Numbered from the stretch's first letter, positions 1 to 9,132 are shown. The stretch is 64,000 nt of DNA from Streptomyces phaeolivaceus (GCF_009184865.1 NZ_CP045096.1:8060001-8124000), one strand, 5' to 3'. Numbers and translations are program-made. The notes: generated by a model from the letters alone, not told the origin.

Positions 1-392
1 TGACGGAACACGCCGTCCCCGTACGAGCCCACCGTGACATGACCCAGGATCACCGACGGGCCGGTCTGGCCCGGTGTCGGGGAGTGCCGGTACCAGCCCG
101 CCCGGTCGTGCGCCGTGATCGGCGGCACCTCCACGGTGCCGTCCGGGGCCAGCCCCAGCCGGATGACCGGGGTGTCGACCTCGATCGCCGGGATCAGCAG
201 CCGCACCGGCACCGAGCGGCCGAGGGCGCGCGCGGCGCCCACGCCGGTGTCGGACGGTGTGGACCGGGACGGGGACGCGCCGCCCTCGGAAGGCGTGGTC
301 GTGGCGTGGTCGGTGCGGCTGCCGCCCTCGCAGCCCACGAGCAGTGAGGCACCCGCCGCGGTGACGAAGGCGCGCCTGGAGAGCCGTGTCAC
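1..392 (-). CDS. Class F sortase, C-terminus cut by window edge
   Basis: Transpeptidase expected to anchor surface proteins outside the membrane. The start is a GTG whose last two bases share the TGA of the upstream gene (GTGA overlap), so the pair is translationally coupled. The N-terminus holds a twin-arginine-like stretch (LSRRAFVTAAG) and a lipobox-like LLVGC, suggesting export with a lipid or membrane anchor. A Thr/Ser/Pro-rich linker follows, then the sortase beta-barrel start (VRLLIPAIEVDTPVI) and the catalytic His region (ILGHVTVG). The Cys and Arg of the triad lie outside the window. It sits directly after a candidate substrate gene, the same arrangement as at 49.5-51.0 kb. Family assignment is firm; completeness cannot be judged. 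Confidence 0.85.
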   Translation of the reverse strand, partial: MTRLSRRAFVTAAGASLLVGCEGGSRTDHATTTPSEGGASPSRSTPSDTGVGAARALGRSVPVRLLIPAIEVDTPVIRLGLAPDGTVEVPPITAHDRAGWYRHSPTPGQTGPSVILGHVTVGSYGDGVFR

Positions 393-769
393 GCCTCGTT
401 CGCCCGCCTGCGGCGTACGAGCACGACGGCCGCGCCGCCACCGACGAGCAGGGCGGCGGCGCCGGTACCGGCCAGGACGCTCGCGCCGCCCGACTCCTTC
501 GACTCCGCCACCACACCGGTGTCGGGGGCGCCGCTGGGCACGACCGAGACCTGGCTCGGCGCCGGGGTCGCGTCGCGGTCGGCCGGGACCTTGCTGGGTT
601 CGGCCTCCGTCGGAGGCTCCGCGGTGGGGGCGGACGGGACCGGGCTCGGCGCCTTGGAGGCCTCCTGCGGTACGGCCGACGGGCTGGTGCCGTCCGCGAA
701 CGCGGGCAACGCGGTCGCCAGCACGGTGGTGAAGGCGAGTGCCGTGGCACTGAGGACGGTTCGGCGCAT
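389..769 (-). CDS. Cell-surface protein with C-terminal sorting-like tail
   Basis: 126-residue exported protein. The chosen ATG has a GAGAGAG ribosome site upstream; a longer frame exists but adds unlikely sequence. Residues 1-25 are a signal peptide (MRRTVLSATALAFTT, then cleavage after AFA). Residues 27-95 are Pro/Ser/Ala-rich and probably disordered. Near the C-terminus are APDTG (81-85) and LAGTG (99-103), then a hydrophobic span (104-118) and RRRR, the layout of a sortase signal. LAGTG fits the LAxTG motif known for class E sortases; APDTG is less usual. It overlaps the sortase gene by 4 bp, so it is probably that enzyme's substrate (inference). No enzymatic domain is visible. Confidence 0.75.
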   Translation of the reverse strand: MRRTVLSATALAFTTVLATALPAFADGTSPSAVPQEASKAPSPVPSAPTAEPPTEAEPSKVPADRDATPAPSQVSVVPSGAPDTGVVAESKESGGASVLAGTGAAALLVGGGAAVVLVRRRRANEA

Positions 770-902
770 GAGTCGCTCTCTCTCGTCGGTTCCCTGCCGC
801 CACCCGGCAGATTGCCCGGGGCACGGCGGCATCACGTAGCGAGCGGAGAGACGAGACAGGGACGGACCGCGTTGTAAAGAGATGGCAAAGGGGGGAGGGC
901 GC

Positions 903-3900
903 TCAGTACACGTCCCGCACGTACCGCTTCTCCGTGGAGAGTTGCTTGACGTACGCGGCGGCCTCGCCCTCCGTCATACCGCCGTGGGTGGCCGCGATGT
1001 CCCGCAGCGCCTGGTCGACGTCCTTCGCCATACGGGAGGCGTCGCCGCAGACATAGAAGCGGGCGCCGTCCTGGAGCCAGTGCCACAACTCGGGGCCGTG
1101 CTCGCGCATCCGGTCCTGGACGTACACCTTCGCGCGCTGGTCGCGGGAGAACGCGGTGTCCAACCGGCTGAGCGTGCCCGCCTCCTGAAGAGCCGTCAGC
1201 TCCTCCTCGTAGTAGAAGTCCGACGCTTGGTGCTGCTCCCCGAAGAACAGCCAGTTGGGCGCCCGGTGGCCGAGCGCCCGACGCTCGTCCAGGAAGCCGA
1301 CGAAGGGGGCGACCCCGGTGCCGGGGCCGACCATGATCATGGGGGTCGTCGCGTCGGCGGGCGGCCGGAAGTGCGGCGAGCGCTGCACGAAGACCGGTAC
1401 TTCCAGGTCCGCCTCGCCGTCCGCGAGGAAGGGCGAGCAGACCCCGCCGCGCGGGCGCCCGCGCAGGTTCTCGTACCGCACGACCGACACCGTCAGTGAG
1501 ATGTGGTGCGGGTCGACGAGCGGGCTCGACGAGATGGAGTACAGCCGGGGCTGGAGCCGTTTGAACACACCGGTCCACTCCTGCGCGGAGGCCCGTACGG
1601 CGAACTCGGCCACCACGTCGACGGCCTGCCGTCCCCATGACCACTGGGCCAGCCCGTCCTTGTTGTCCGGGCGGGTCAGCCGCTTCAACTCCCGGTTGTC
1701 CCGCGTCCGTTCGGCCGCGAAGCGGAGCAGGTCCGAGGTGATCCGGGTGATGTCGAGATGCCGGTGCAGCGCCTCGGCGAAAGGGACCTCGCCAACTCCG
1801 TTGACCTCCACGGGAGTCGAGCCGTCCAGACCGGTCACCGCCAGCCACTCCGCCACCAGGTCCAGGGAGTTGACCGGCCGTACGCCGAGCGCGTCGCCCG
1901 CCTCGTACGACAGTCCCGTCCCGCTGGTGTCGAAGGTGAACCGGCGTACCTCCTTGCCCGCCCCGGGCAGGCTGAGCAGCCGGTTGCCGACCAGCCGGGC
2001 GACGGCGGGCGCGGGCTTGGGGGCGCGGGGGACGGACGCGGGAGCGGAGCCGGGGGCTGAGCCAGGACGGGACTGCGGCTGCGCCACCGTACCCGTCGTA
2101 CCGGTCGTGCCCGCGCCACCTGCGGTCGCCGTACCCGCGTCCGCCTCCGCGTCCGTGCCGAGCGCGCTGATGACCTGGCCCAGCCAGGCGTCCGCCGATG
2201 GTTCGTAGTCCGGCTCGCAGTCCGTGCGCGGGGCCAGGCGTACGGCGCCCAACTCGTCGAGCCGGGCGTCCAGTCGGCGGCCGTGGCCGCAGAAGTCGTC
2301 GTAGGAGGAGTCGCCGAAGGCCAGTACGGCGTAGCGCACGCCGTCCAGGCGGGGGGCCTCCTGGTGGGAGAGCGCGTCCCAGAAGCCGGAGCCGTTGTCG
2401 GGGGCGTCGCCGTCCCCGAAGGTGCTGGTGATCAGCAACAGGTCGGCGCCGAGCGGTAGTTGGTCGGGAATGGCCTCGTCCATGCCGACGAGCGTCGCCC
2501 GGTGTCCGGCGGCCCCGAGGTGCTCGGCGGCGGCCGTCGCGAACTCCTCGGCGGTCCCGGTCTGCGAGGCCCACAGCACGACGACCTCGCGTCCGGGGGC
2601 CTCCCGTCCGGCGGGCCCGGTGGTTCCGGTGGCGGCGGGCGCCGTGCTCGGGGTCGCCGACCGTGAGTACATCCCGGCGAGCACCCCGTTCACCCACATC
2701 GCGTGCTCGGGGCTGAACGGCGCGTCCACCGGCAGTACGGGCACCCCCTGCACCCCGGAGCCGAGCCCGGCGAGGAAGCCGGTGAGGTACTGGCGTTCCT
2801 GGGCGGAGAGGACGGGCGGGGGAGAGGGCTCGAGACCGAACGGGTTGCCACCGGGGGTGACCGTCGTCGGTACGGTCACCGTCGCCGGCGCGAGCGACCC
2901 GACGGGCTTGGTGTCGGCCAGAGTTGGTGTCGGCGCCGACACCCGTACCGGCGCCGCCACCTTCGCCAGCGACACCGCGCACACCTTCAACTCCGGCTGG
3001 AACGACAACGGATCCACCGCGTCGCTCGTCACCGCGTTGATGCTGAGGTACTCGCCGAACAGGTCGTTCCAGTGGAACGGGGCGAACACGCACCCGGGCA
3101 TCACCCGGTCCGACACCACCGCCGGGAGCACGGCACGCCCCCGCCGGGACGCGACCTCCACGGAGTCCCCGTCCTGGACGCCGAGTTCACGCGCGTCCTC
3201 GGGATGCACCTCCACGAACGGCCCGGGGTTCAGCTTGTTGAGCTTGGCGACCCTGCCCGTCTTGGTCAGGGTGTGCCACTGGTGCTGCAAGCGGCCGGTG
3301 TTGAGCACGAACGGGTAGTCGTCGTCGGGCAGTTCGGCGGCCGGCATGTGCGGCCGGGCGTGGAAGACGGCCCGCCCGCTCGCGGTGGGGAAGAGGAGCC
3401 CTCCGTCCGCCCCGGCCCCGGCGTACCGGATCGGATTGCGGGCCGGCCCGTCCTCCGAGGCCGTCGGCCACTGCACGGACCCGGACCGCAGCCGCTCGTA
3501 CGTGACACCCCGCAGATCCCAGCCGGTCTTCGGGTTCCAGGCCCGCTTGATCTCCTCGAAGACCTGCTCGGCGCTGTCGTAGGAGAAGCCCTTCTCGAAG
3601 CCCATCTCCCGTGCGACGGCCGCGATGATCCGCCAGTCGGCCGTCGCCTCGCCGGGCGGGTCGGCGGCGGGGGCCGCGAGCGTGAGATTCCGCTCGCTGT
3701 TGATGAGGACGCCCTCGGACTCGGTCCACAGCGCACCCGGCAGCACGACATCGGCGTACGCGTTGGTCTCGGTGTCCGCGAAGACGTCCTGGGTGACGAC
3801 GAACTCGGCGGCCTCCAGCCCCTCGATCACGGTCTTCCGGTTGCCGACCGACGCGACCGGGTTGGTGCAGATGATCCAACAGGCCTTGATCTCCCCGTCG

Positions 3901-5174
3901 GCCATCTTCTGGAACATCTCGACGGTGCCCTTGCCGACGCCGTCCTTGCGGAGGCTGTCCGGGGCCAGCTCCCACAGCTCCTCGACGAACGCCCGTTCCG
4001 CGTCGACGAGTACGGACCGCTGCCCCGGCAACCCCGGGCCCATATAGCCCATTTCGCGTCCGCCCATGGCGTTGGGCTGCCCGGTGAGCGAGAAGGGGCC
4101 GCTGCCCGGACGGCAGATCGCGCCGGTCGCCAGATGGAGGTTGACGAGCGCGTTGGTGTTCCAGGTGCCGTGCGTGGACTGGTTGAGCCCCATGGTCCAG
4201 CAGCTCGTCCACTCGGCGGCCTCGCCGATCAGCCGGGCGGCCTCGCGGATGTCGTCCGCCGGGATGCCGGTGAGGTCCGCGACGGCCTCCGGCGGGTACT
4301 CGGCGAGGAAGTCGGGCATCGCCTCCCAGCCCTCGGTGTGGGCGGCGATGAACTCGGGGTCGGTGTGCCCGTTCGTGTGCAGGAGGTGGAGGAGACCGTT
4401 GAGGAGGGCGAGGTCCGCGCCGGGGCGTATCTGGAGGAAGAGATCGGCCTTCTCGGCCGTCGCCGTCCGCCGCGGGTCGACGACGATCAGTTTCGCACCC
4501 GCTTTGACCCGGTCCATCATCCGGAGGAACAGGATCGGATGGCAGTCGGCCATGTTCGATCCGATGACGAGGAAGACATCCGCCTTGTCGAGATCCTCGT
4601 ACGAGCCGGGCGGTCCGTCGGCGCCCAGCGACAACTTGTAGCCGGTGCCCGCGCTCGCCATGCACAGCCGGGAGTTGGACTCGATCTGGTTGGTGCGGAT
4701 GAAGCCCTTGGCCAGCTTGTTCGCCAGATACTGGGCTTCCAGGCTCATCTGCCCGGAGACATAGAAGGCGAACGCGTCCGGCCCGTGCTCGTCGATGATC
4801 GCGCGCAGCCGCCGGGCGGTCTCGGCGATCGCGTCCGCGACGGGCGCGGGGGCCGGTTCGTCGCCCCGGTCGTCCCGGACGAGGGCGGTGGTGAGGCGGC
4901 CGGGCGCGGACAGCATGTCGGCCGTGGTCGCGCCCTTGGTGCAGAGACGGCCGAAGTTCGCCGGGTGGGACTTGTCGCCGGACGCCTTCAGGACCGTGCG
5001 CCGGCCGTCGGGCCCCATCCCGACGTCCAGGAGCATGCCGCAGCCGACACCGCAGTACGAGCACACGGTCCGCACCTGGGTCGTGCTGCTCGTGGTGCTC
5101 CGCGGGCCCTGTGCGGCCACGGGCGGCCCCTCTCTGTCGGCGTCCGGGTGTCCGGTCGGTCGCATCTCCGGCAC
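903..5174 (-). CDS. Nitrate reductase fused to sulfite-reductase-type flavoprotein
   Basis: 1423-residue fusion. The N-terminal half is an assimilatory nitrate reductase: 4Fe-4S ligands C38, C41, C45 and C78, a molybdopterin domain with probable Mo-ligand Cys at 171 (SRLCMASAG), and a dinucleotide-binding C-terminal part to about 760. After a Pro/Ala linker come a flavodoxin/FMN domain ([14 protein letters not shown], about 870-1010), a second linker of Ala/Gly/Thr/Ser/Pro, and a CysJ-like FAD/NADPH domain ending in RYVRDVY. Electrons could therefore run NADPH-FAD-FMN-FeS-Mo to nitrate in one chain. Such bifunctional annotation exists in Streptomyces (recalled). The start is uncertain: GTG here or ATG nine bases inside; neither has a strong ribosome site. 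A GlnR-like box lies about 170 bp upstream. Confidence 0.93.
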   Translation of the reverse strand: MPEMRPTGHPDADREGPPVAAQGPRSTTSSTTQVRTVCSYCGVGCGMLLDVGMGPDGRRTVLKASGDKSHPANFGRLCTKGATTADMLSAPGRLTTALVRDDRGDEPAPAPVADAIAETARRLRAIIDEHGPDAFAFYVSGQMSLEAQYLANKLAKGFIRTNQIESNSRLCMASAGTGYKLSLGADGPPGSYEDLDKADVFLVIGSNMADCHPILFLRMMDRVKAGAKLIVVDPRRTATAEKADLFLQIRPGADLALLNGLLHLLHTNGHTDPEFIAAHTEGWEAMPDFLAEYPPEAVADLTGIPADDIREAARLIGEAAEWTSCWTMGLNQSTHGTWNTNALVNLHLATGAICRPGSGPFSLTGQPNAMGGREMGYMGPGLPGQRSVLVDAERAFVEELWELAPDSLRKDGVGKGTVEMFQKMADGEIKACWIICTNPVASVGNRKTVIEGLEAAEFVVTQDVFADTETNAYADVVLPGALWTESEGVLINSERNLTLAAPAADPPGEATADWRIIAAVAREMGFEKGFSYDSAEQVFEEIKRAWNPKTGWDLRGVTYERLRSGSVQWPTASEDGPARNPIRYAGAGADGGLLFPTASGRAVFHARPHMPAAELPDDDYPFVLNTGRLQHQWHTLTKTGRVAKLNKLNPGPFVEVHPEDARELGVQDGDSVEVASRRGRAVLPAVVSDRVMPGCVFAPFHWNDLFGEYLSINAVTSDAVDPLSFQPELKVCAVSLAKVAAPVRVSAPTPTLADTKPVGSLAPATVTVPTTVTPGGNPFGLEPSPPPVLSAQERQYLTGFLAGLGSGVQGVPVLPVDAPFSPEHAMWVNGVLAGMYSRSATPSTAPAATGTTGPAGREAPGREVVVLWASQTGTAEEFATAAAEHLGAAGHRATLVGMDEAIPDQLPLGADLLLITSTFGDGDAPDNGSGFWDALSHQEAPRLDGVRYAVLAFGDSSYDDFCGHGRRLDARLDELGAVRLAPRTDCEPDYEPSADAWLGQVISALGTDAEADAGTATAGGAGTTGTTGTVAQPQSRPGSAPGSAPASVPRAPKPAPAVARLVGNRLLSLPGAGKEVRRFTFDTSGTGLSYEAGDALGVRPVNSLDLVAEWLAVTGLDGSTPVEVNGVGEVPFAEALHRHLDITRITSDLLRFAAERTRDNRELKRLTRPDNKDGLAQWSWGRQAVDVVAEFAVRASAQEWTGVFKRLQPRLYSISSSPLVDPHHISLTVSVVRYENLRGRPRGGVCSPFLADGEADLEVPVFVQRSPHFRPPADATTPMIMVGPGTGVAPFVGFLDERRALGHRAPNWLFFGEQHQASDFYYEEELTALQEAGTLSRLDTAFSRDQRAKVYVQDRMREHGPELWHWLQDGARFYVCGDASRMAKDVDQALRDIAATHGGMTEGEAAAYVKQLSTEKRYVRDVY

Positions 5175-5339
5175 GGCGGTCCATGGGTCGGCCGGGCCGT
5201 CGGTCCGGTGGCGGTGCGGTCGGGCGGTTGCGTTCTGGTACGGCGGCCGGTCGGCTTCCGCTCAGCCTCCGGGAGCCGACCGGAACCCGTCCGGAGCTGT
5301 CCGGGACCCGTCCGGGAGGTTCGATCGTACGAATTGCCC

Positions 5340-5378
5340 GTTACGCCTGTGTCACATGACCTGATCATGGAGCGTTAC
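5340..5378 (-). promoter_or_regulatory. Candidate GlnR operator upstream of nitrate reductase
   Basis: Pentamers at roughly 11-bp spacing: GTTAC at 5340-5344, GTCAC at 5351-5355, a weak GATCA at 5363-5367 and GTTAC at 5374-5378. This fits the gTnAc-n6-GaAAc pattern of actinobacterial GlnR sites, read on the minus strand as GTAAC, TGATC, GTGAC, GTAAC. GlnR control of nitrate reductase is established in Streptomyces; binding here is inferred. The rest of the 360-bp gap before the SepF-like gene shows nothing else convincing. Confidence 0.4.
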
Positions 5379-5535
5379 GCCCGCCACACACGGCGGCGCA
5401 AGGGGCTGTGAGGGCGGGTTCCGGCCGTTGTGCGGGACAGGGGTGTCGCGGTCCGTGTCGCTGTTGGGCCGAACGGGTGACCATGCGTAAGAATTGGCTG
5501 ATGCAGTCATTCAGTGCGAGCCAGGGGGAGGGCCG

Positions 5536-5934
5536 GTGAACAGGGTGAACAGCCACGATGTCACCGACGAACAGTGGGAGGGGCTCGCCCAGGTCGTGCC
5601 GTTGCGGGGCCGGGACGCCTGGCCGTCGGCGGTCGGCCACCGGACCATACCGGAAGCCGAGACCGAGGCCCGGCGGCGTTTCGTGGTGCTGCGTGTCAAC
5701 GTCTTCGCGGACGCCCGTGACGTGGCGGAGACGCTGATGGCGGGCATCCCGGTGCTGCTCGACCTCTCCGGCGCGGAGACCGACACCGCCAAACGCGTGC
5801 TCGATTTCAGTACGGGGGTCGTTTTCGGCCTCGCCAGCGGAATGCACCGCGTCGACCGAAACGTGTTCCTTCTCACGCCCCCGGGAACCGAGGTGCGGGG
5901 GTTGATGGAGGGCGCGGGGGTTCCTGGGGTGTGA
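5536..5934 (+). CDS. SepF-like cell-division-associated protein
   Basis: 132-residue cytoplasmic protein. GTG start chosen for the AGGGGGAGG ribosome site 5 bases upstream; a longer frame from 5494 lacks one. Residues about 45-125 match the SepF core (RRFVVLRVNVFADARDVAETLMAG, ending in VFLLTPPG), the beta-alpha fold that dimerises and binds FtsZ. It is not in a division gene cluster, so it is more likely one of the extra SepF-like paralogues of Streptomyces (SflA/SflB type) than the main SepF next to ftsZ. The nearby argF/arcA genes resemble the neighbourhood of S. coelicolor SflB (recalled, not checked). Confidence 0.75.
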   Translation: MNRVNSHDVTDEQWEGLAQVVPLRGRDAWPSAVGHRTIPEAETEARRRFVVLRVNVFADARDVAETLMAGIPVLLDLSGAETDTAKRVLDFSTGVVFGLASGMHRVDRNVFLLTPPGTEVRGLMEGAGVPGV

Positions 5935-6522
5935 CGGGCGGGGCGGGCGAGGGTGCCTGCGGGTGCCTGGACCTGTGGGGTGCGGCGCGCGTGTCCGGAC
6001 CGCGTGAGGCGAGGCCCGGGTGCGGTGCTCCGGCTGAGTCCGGAGCGCCGGGGGGCGACGCCCGGCGTCCGTACGGGTTCGGCGCGCTCGTGGTGGGTGC
6101 CCGGCACTCCTGACCTGCCCTGAGCGCCGGCGATCGGACGCGTCTCGCTTGGCGAGGCCGTGGGTGGCGGGGTCGGCGAGGGTGCGTGCCGCATGGTCGC
6201 GCTGCGGGCCGAGGCCGAGTTCGACGGAGAGTCGGTTGGCGCCGCCCAGTGGGCTCCGCCTCCCTCCCTCGACCTCCCTTCTCCGCCTCCCCCTCGGCCT
6301 GGCCTCCGTCCCTCTTCCTTCTCTCCACCGCACTCCATCTCTCCTGATCTCTCCTGGAACCGCCCCCAATGAGCGCTCCCGGTGTTCGGGGCGCCCGTAG
6401 TCGGTCTTGCGCGCTCCTCGGTTGCTCGGGGCGCCCTCGTCTCGGCCGGGCGCTCCCCCGATAGCGGGAAGATCCACTCGGCGGAACGGTTTGCCTGCCC
6501 GGCGGGGCCTTACGGTCCGCAT
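5935..6522. other. Intergenic stretch without a supported gene
   Basis: 588 bases. Open frames on both strands here show no recognisable domain or ribosome site. A pyrimidine-rich block on the plus strand at about 6255-6355 has few purines for about 100 bases. The 3' part, just before the ATPase gene, may hold its promoter, but no clear -10/-35 pair was found. Confidence 0.4.
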
Positions 6523-7689
6523 ATGACCGTGTCATCCCTGTCGCCGGTGGTGTCCGGCGTGGACGCCGGGGCGCGTCCGGAGCGGCCGAGGGTCACCGAG
6601 TTGCGGCTGTCCGCCTTCGCCGGGCACCGCGGTGTCTTCCTCCCACTGGGGCCGCTGACCCTCCTCGCGGGCCGCAGCGGCAGCGGCAAGACCACCGCGC
6701 TGCGGGCGTACGAGGCACTGGCGAGACTCGGGGGCGGCGTCCACCTCGGCGAGGTCTTCCCCGACCCGCTCAGCTGTGTCCCCGAACGGGCCCGCCCCGA
6801 CGCCCAACGCCGGCGCGGCTTCCGCATCGGCTGCACGGCCGACGGCCCGGAGGGACCCGTACATCTCGACGTCGCCGTCCAGGCCGAGCCCGAACTCCGC
6901 ATCGTGGGCGAGCGGTTGAGGTCCGGCGGGCTGACGCTCCTGGAGACCGCGCTCGTCGACCCGAGCCGCCCCGTCGTCCAGGCCTCCTGGCACACCGCCG
7001 GCACATCCCCGGTCACCCGGGGCCCCCTCCCCGACGACCTGCTCGGCACCGCGCTGCTCCCTCTGCGCGTCGCCGGAAAGACGGACGGCCAGCGCCAGGT
7101 CCTCGCCGCCGCCGAACAGATGGTGGTCGCCCTGCGCTCGGTCTACGCCTGTGATCCGCGCCCCGGCCGGATGCGCGCCGCCGTGCCGCTCGGCTCCGGC
7201 CGGCTGCTCCGGGGCTGCGACAACCTCGCCGACGTGCTCTGGCGTACGCGGACCGAGTGCGGGCGACGGCACGCGCTGCTCGTCGGTGCCGTGCGCGACG
7301 GCTGTGCGGGACCGGTGCTCGATCTGCTCGCCGAGCCGCTGCGCGACGGCGCGGTACGGGCGGTGCTGGACCGGGGCGACGGCGTGCGGACCGCCCTGGG
7401 GCTGCTCGGGGACGGGGAGTTGAGGTATCTGGCACTGGCCCTCGTGCTGTTCACCGGCCCCGGTGTGCTGGAGATCGACCCGGTCGTGGAGGTGCCCGCG
7501 GCACTCCAGACGCTCACGGTCCTCGCCGACGGCTTCGACCGGGCCCTCGACCCCAGGCAGGCCCTGGAGTTGGTGCGGCTGGCGGCCCGGATGTGCGAAC
7601 GGGGGCACATCCGGCTGGTCGGCGCGGTGAGCGACGCGTCCTGGGCCGCCGGGGTGGCAGGGGTGACGGTGGTAGACCTGAACCCGTGA
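6523..7689 (+). CDS. P-loop ATPase of the RecF/SMC-like AAA type
   Basis: 388-residue protein. Walker A is GRSGSGKT at residues 50-57, preceded by the LRLSAFAGHRGVFLPLGPLTLLAG lead-in typical of RecF/SMC-like AAA-fold ATPases. A GDGELRYLALALVLF segment resembles a signature-like region, and VLEIDP is a plausible Walker B. There is no membrane segment or DNA-binding domain. It overlaps the MazG-like gene by 4 bp, so the two form a coupled unit. The function is unknown; the pairing with a nucleotide pyrophosphohydrolase is suggestive but does not identify a role. ATG start; the ribosome site is weak. Confidence 0.6.
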   Translation: MTVSSLSPVVSGVDAGARPERPRVTELRLSAFAGHRGVFLPLGPLTLLAGRSGSGKTTALRAYEALARLGGGVHLGEVFPDPLSCVPERARPDAQRRRGFRIGCTADGPEGPVHLDVAVQAEPELRIVGERLRSGGLTLLETALVDPSRPVVQASWHTAGTSPVTRGPLPDDLLGTALLPLRVAGKTDGQRQVLAAAEQMVVALRSVYACDPRPGRMRAAVPLGSGRLLRGCDNLADVLWRTRTECGRRHALLVGAVRDGCAGPVLDLLAEPLRDGAVRAVLDRGDGVRTALGLLGDGELRYLALALVLFTGPGVLEIDPVVEVPAALQTLTVLADGFDRALDPRQALELVRLAARMCERGHIRLVGAVSDASWAAGVAGVTVVDLNP

Positions 7690-8084
7690 AAGATCCTGAA
7701 CCCGCACGAGAACCCGTACGAGAAGCCGCGCAGGAACCAACACGAGAACCCGTACGAGAGCTTGACCTGCCCGCGCTGCAGCGGCGGCTGGCCGAGTTCG
7801 CCGCCGCCCGGGACTGGCAGCGGTTCCACACACCCAAGAACCTGGTCGCGGCGCTGAGCGTCGAGGCGTCCGAACTCGTGGAGATCTTCCAGTGGTTGAC
7901 CCCGGAGGAGTCCGCGCGCGTGATGGCGGACCCGGAGACCGCGCACCGTGTCACGGACGAGGTCGCCGACGTGCTCGCGTATCTGCTCCAGTTCTGCGCG
8001 GTGCTGGGCATCGATCCGTTGTCGGCGCTGGATGCGAAGATCGACCGCAACGAGCGGAGATTTCCGGCGCCAGGGAAGCCTTGA
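7686..8084 (+). CDS. MazG-like nucleotide pyrophosphohydrolase
   Basis: 132-residue all-alpha NTP pyrophosphatase of the MazG/RS21-C6 superfamily. Mg-binding residues are visible as ExxE (E60, E63 in SVEASELVE) and ExxD (E92, D95 in DEVADVLAYLLQF). Known relatives cleave dCTP or modified dNTPs to the monophosphate. The GTG start overlaps the ATPase stop (GTGA). The N-terminal 25 residues are a repeated Glu-Pro/Arg stretch (DPEPAREPVREAAQEPTREP) encoded by near-repeats of gaacccgtacgaga and are probably not part of the fold. The substrate cannot be read from sequence. Confidence 0.85.
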   Translation: MKDPEPAREPVREAAQEPTREPVRELDLPALQRRLAEFAAARDWQRFHTPKNLVAALSVEASELVEIFQWLTPEESARVMADPETAHRVTDEVADVLAYLLQFCAVLGIDPLSALDAKIDRNERRFPAPGKP

Positions 8085-8138
8085 GGGCGCCTCAAGTCGA
8101 GCGCGCTCGTCCGGTTGTCACTCTCCGGAGTTAAGGGC

Positions 8139-8165
8139 TTGTCCACAGCCGACTTGTTATCCACA
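8139..8165 (+). promoter_or_regulatory. Pair of DnaA boxes
   Basis: Two 9-mers in the same orientation, TTGTCCACA (8139-8147) and TTATCCACA (8157-8165), 18 bp apart. The first is the preferred Streptomyces DnaA box; the second is the E. coli-type consensus. They lie in the 190-bp gap after the MazG-like gene, about 110 bp upstream of the next start. There is no dnaA/dnaN nearby, so this is not oriC; it may be a regulatory or DnaA-titrating site (inference). Confidence 0.5.
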
Positions 8166-8276
8166 GATTTCAGGCTTCCTCTGGCTTTCTGTCTCAGTGA
8201 CCCTCACTGTGGGTAATGAACAGGCAGGAGTTCGGGCGGACGTGTGAGAGCGCGTCGGGACAGTCGGGGGCAGCGC

Positions 8277-8753
8277 ATGGATGCGGTGCGGCTCATCATG
8301 GCCAGCAGGCGTGCTCTGGCGGGCAGCGCCGAGGGGCCTCAGCTCATGGCGGAGGCGTGGCAGTCCTATGCCCTCGCCCAGGCGATCGGCAGCCGTCTCG
8401 CGGTCTCGGGACCACCCGAACTACGTGGTGAGGCCCTCGGGTTGACCGAGTTGGCCGGCAGCGGCTGCGGCATACTCGGCGCCCCGCCGCTCGGTGTGGG
8501 CGATTTACGTGCCGCCCAGCTCACCGAGTTGGGCGACGCCCATGACTCCCTCGTCCGCCTCGGTGTCCTCCTCGGCGAGGTCGGCATCGCCCTCGTGGGG
8601 CTGGCGAGCGGAGCGGACGACGAGGCGACGTACTGGCAGTGCATGGAGGCGATCGACGCGGCGGACGAGGCCCGCGACCGGGTCCTGGAGATGCTGCGCC
8701 GCCTGGCGGTGAGAGACCAGGTCCTGTCGGAGAGGGACGCGCCCACGGGGTGA
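8277..8753 (+). CDS. Conserved Streptomyces hypothetical protein (DUF6099-like)
   Basis: 158 residues from the ATG chosen here, which has GGGGGC about 5 bases upstream; an in-frame GTG at 8244 is an alternative. The protein is alpha-helical and Ala/Leu-rich (MDAVRLIMASRRALAG at the N-terminus), without signal peptide, membrane segment or catalytic motif. I associate it with DUF6099 from memory. It follows the DnaA-box pair. A tandem repeat and terminator lie downstream. Function unknown. Confidence 0.6.
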   Translation: MDAVRLIMASRRALAGSAEGPQLMAEAWQSYALAQAIGSRLAVSGPPELRGEALGLTELAGSGCGILGAPPLGVGDLRAAQLTELGDAHDSLVRLGVLLGEVGIALVGLASGADDEATYWQCMEAIDAADEARDRVLEMLRRLAVRDQVLSERDAPTG

Positions 8754-8798
8754 GCCATGCGAGAAGCAAGGGGCGCAGGCGCAGCCCCGGCTTTTCGA

Positions 8799-8832
8799 GG
8801 GGCGCGGGGAACTGCGCGAGAAGCCCCACCGA
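8799..8832 (+). repeat. Dispersed gggcgcgggg intergenic repeat, copy 1
   Basis: The core aggggcgcggggaactgcgc followed by gagaagccccacc belongs to a repeat family seen five times in this window (near 10330, 16830, 23145 and 50290). It lies between two genes and leads into the 35-bp tandem repeat. Confidence 0.6.
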
Positions 8833-8923
8833 CCCGCACATGACGAACGCCCGACCGCCCCCCGGGGCCCGCACATGACGAACGCCCGACCGCCCCCCGG
8901 GGCCCGCACATGACGAACGCCCG
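8833..8923 (+). repeat. 35-bp tandem direct repeat, 2.6 copies
   Basis: Two identical 35-bp units at 8833-8867 and 8868-8902, each starting cccgcacatgacgaacgccc, then a 21-bp third copy at 8903-8923 that runs into a terminator hairpin. The units abut without spacers, so this is not a CRISPR array. It probably arose by slippage or unequal exchange. Confidence 0.9.
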
Positions 8924-8940
8924 GCCGGAAGGGCCGGGCG
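8918..8940. terminator. Hairpin terminator between convergent genes
   Basis: Perfect 9-bp stem, cgcccggcc / ggccgggcg, with a 5-base loop. It separates the DUF6099-like gene (+) from the small minus-strand gene. There is no U-tract, which is usual in Streptomyces. Confidence 0.7.
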
Positions 8941-8964
8941 TCGTGTTCCATGGCTCAGGGAAGG

Positions 8965-9132
8965 TCAGGCTGTGTCGCGCTCCTCCGCGACAGCGGCACG
9001 CGGTGCCGACAGATCCGCGTCGAGCTGGGACAGGTCCGCGTTCAGCGCGGCCATCAGCTCCTCCATCTGCTGGAGCAGACCCTTCGGCTGCGCAGGCACG
9101 GTGGCCTGCTCCGGCACGGCTTCCTGGGACAT
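8965..9132 (-). CDS. Small hypothetical protein (55 aa)
   Basis: Starts MSQEAVPEQATVPAQPKG with a strong GAGGAGG ribosome site 7 bases upstream. The rest is a short amphipathic, Leu/Asp-rich helix (LLQQMEELMAALNADLSQLD) and a hydrophilic tail. It has no signal peptide or Cys. The clear ribosome site and codon bias support a real gene; no family was recognised. The helix could be a dimerisation segment or a peptide precursor, which cannot be decided. The 246-bp gap up to the next gene shows nothing else. Confidence 0.55.
   Translation of the reverse strand: MSQEAVPEQATVPAQPKGLLQQMEELMAALNADLSQLDADLSAPRAAVAEERDTA

Noticed and set aside
832..3093. 753-codon minus-strand frame across the nitrate reductase
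   Set aside because: Arg/Pro/Gly-rich shadow in another frame of the real gene; no ribosome site or homology.
2703..5411. 902-codon plus-strand frame
   Set aside because: Antisense shadow of the nitrate reductase fusion, typical of GC-rich third-position bias.
8833..8923. CRISPR-like repeat
   Set aside because: Units abut with no spacers; it is a simple tandem repeat.
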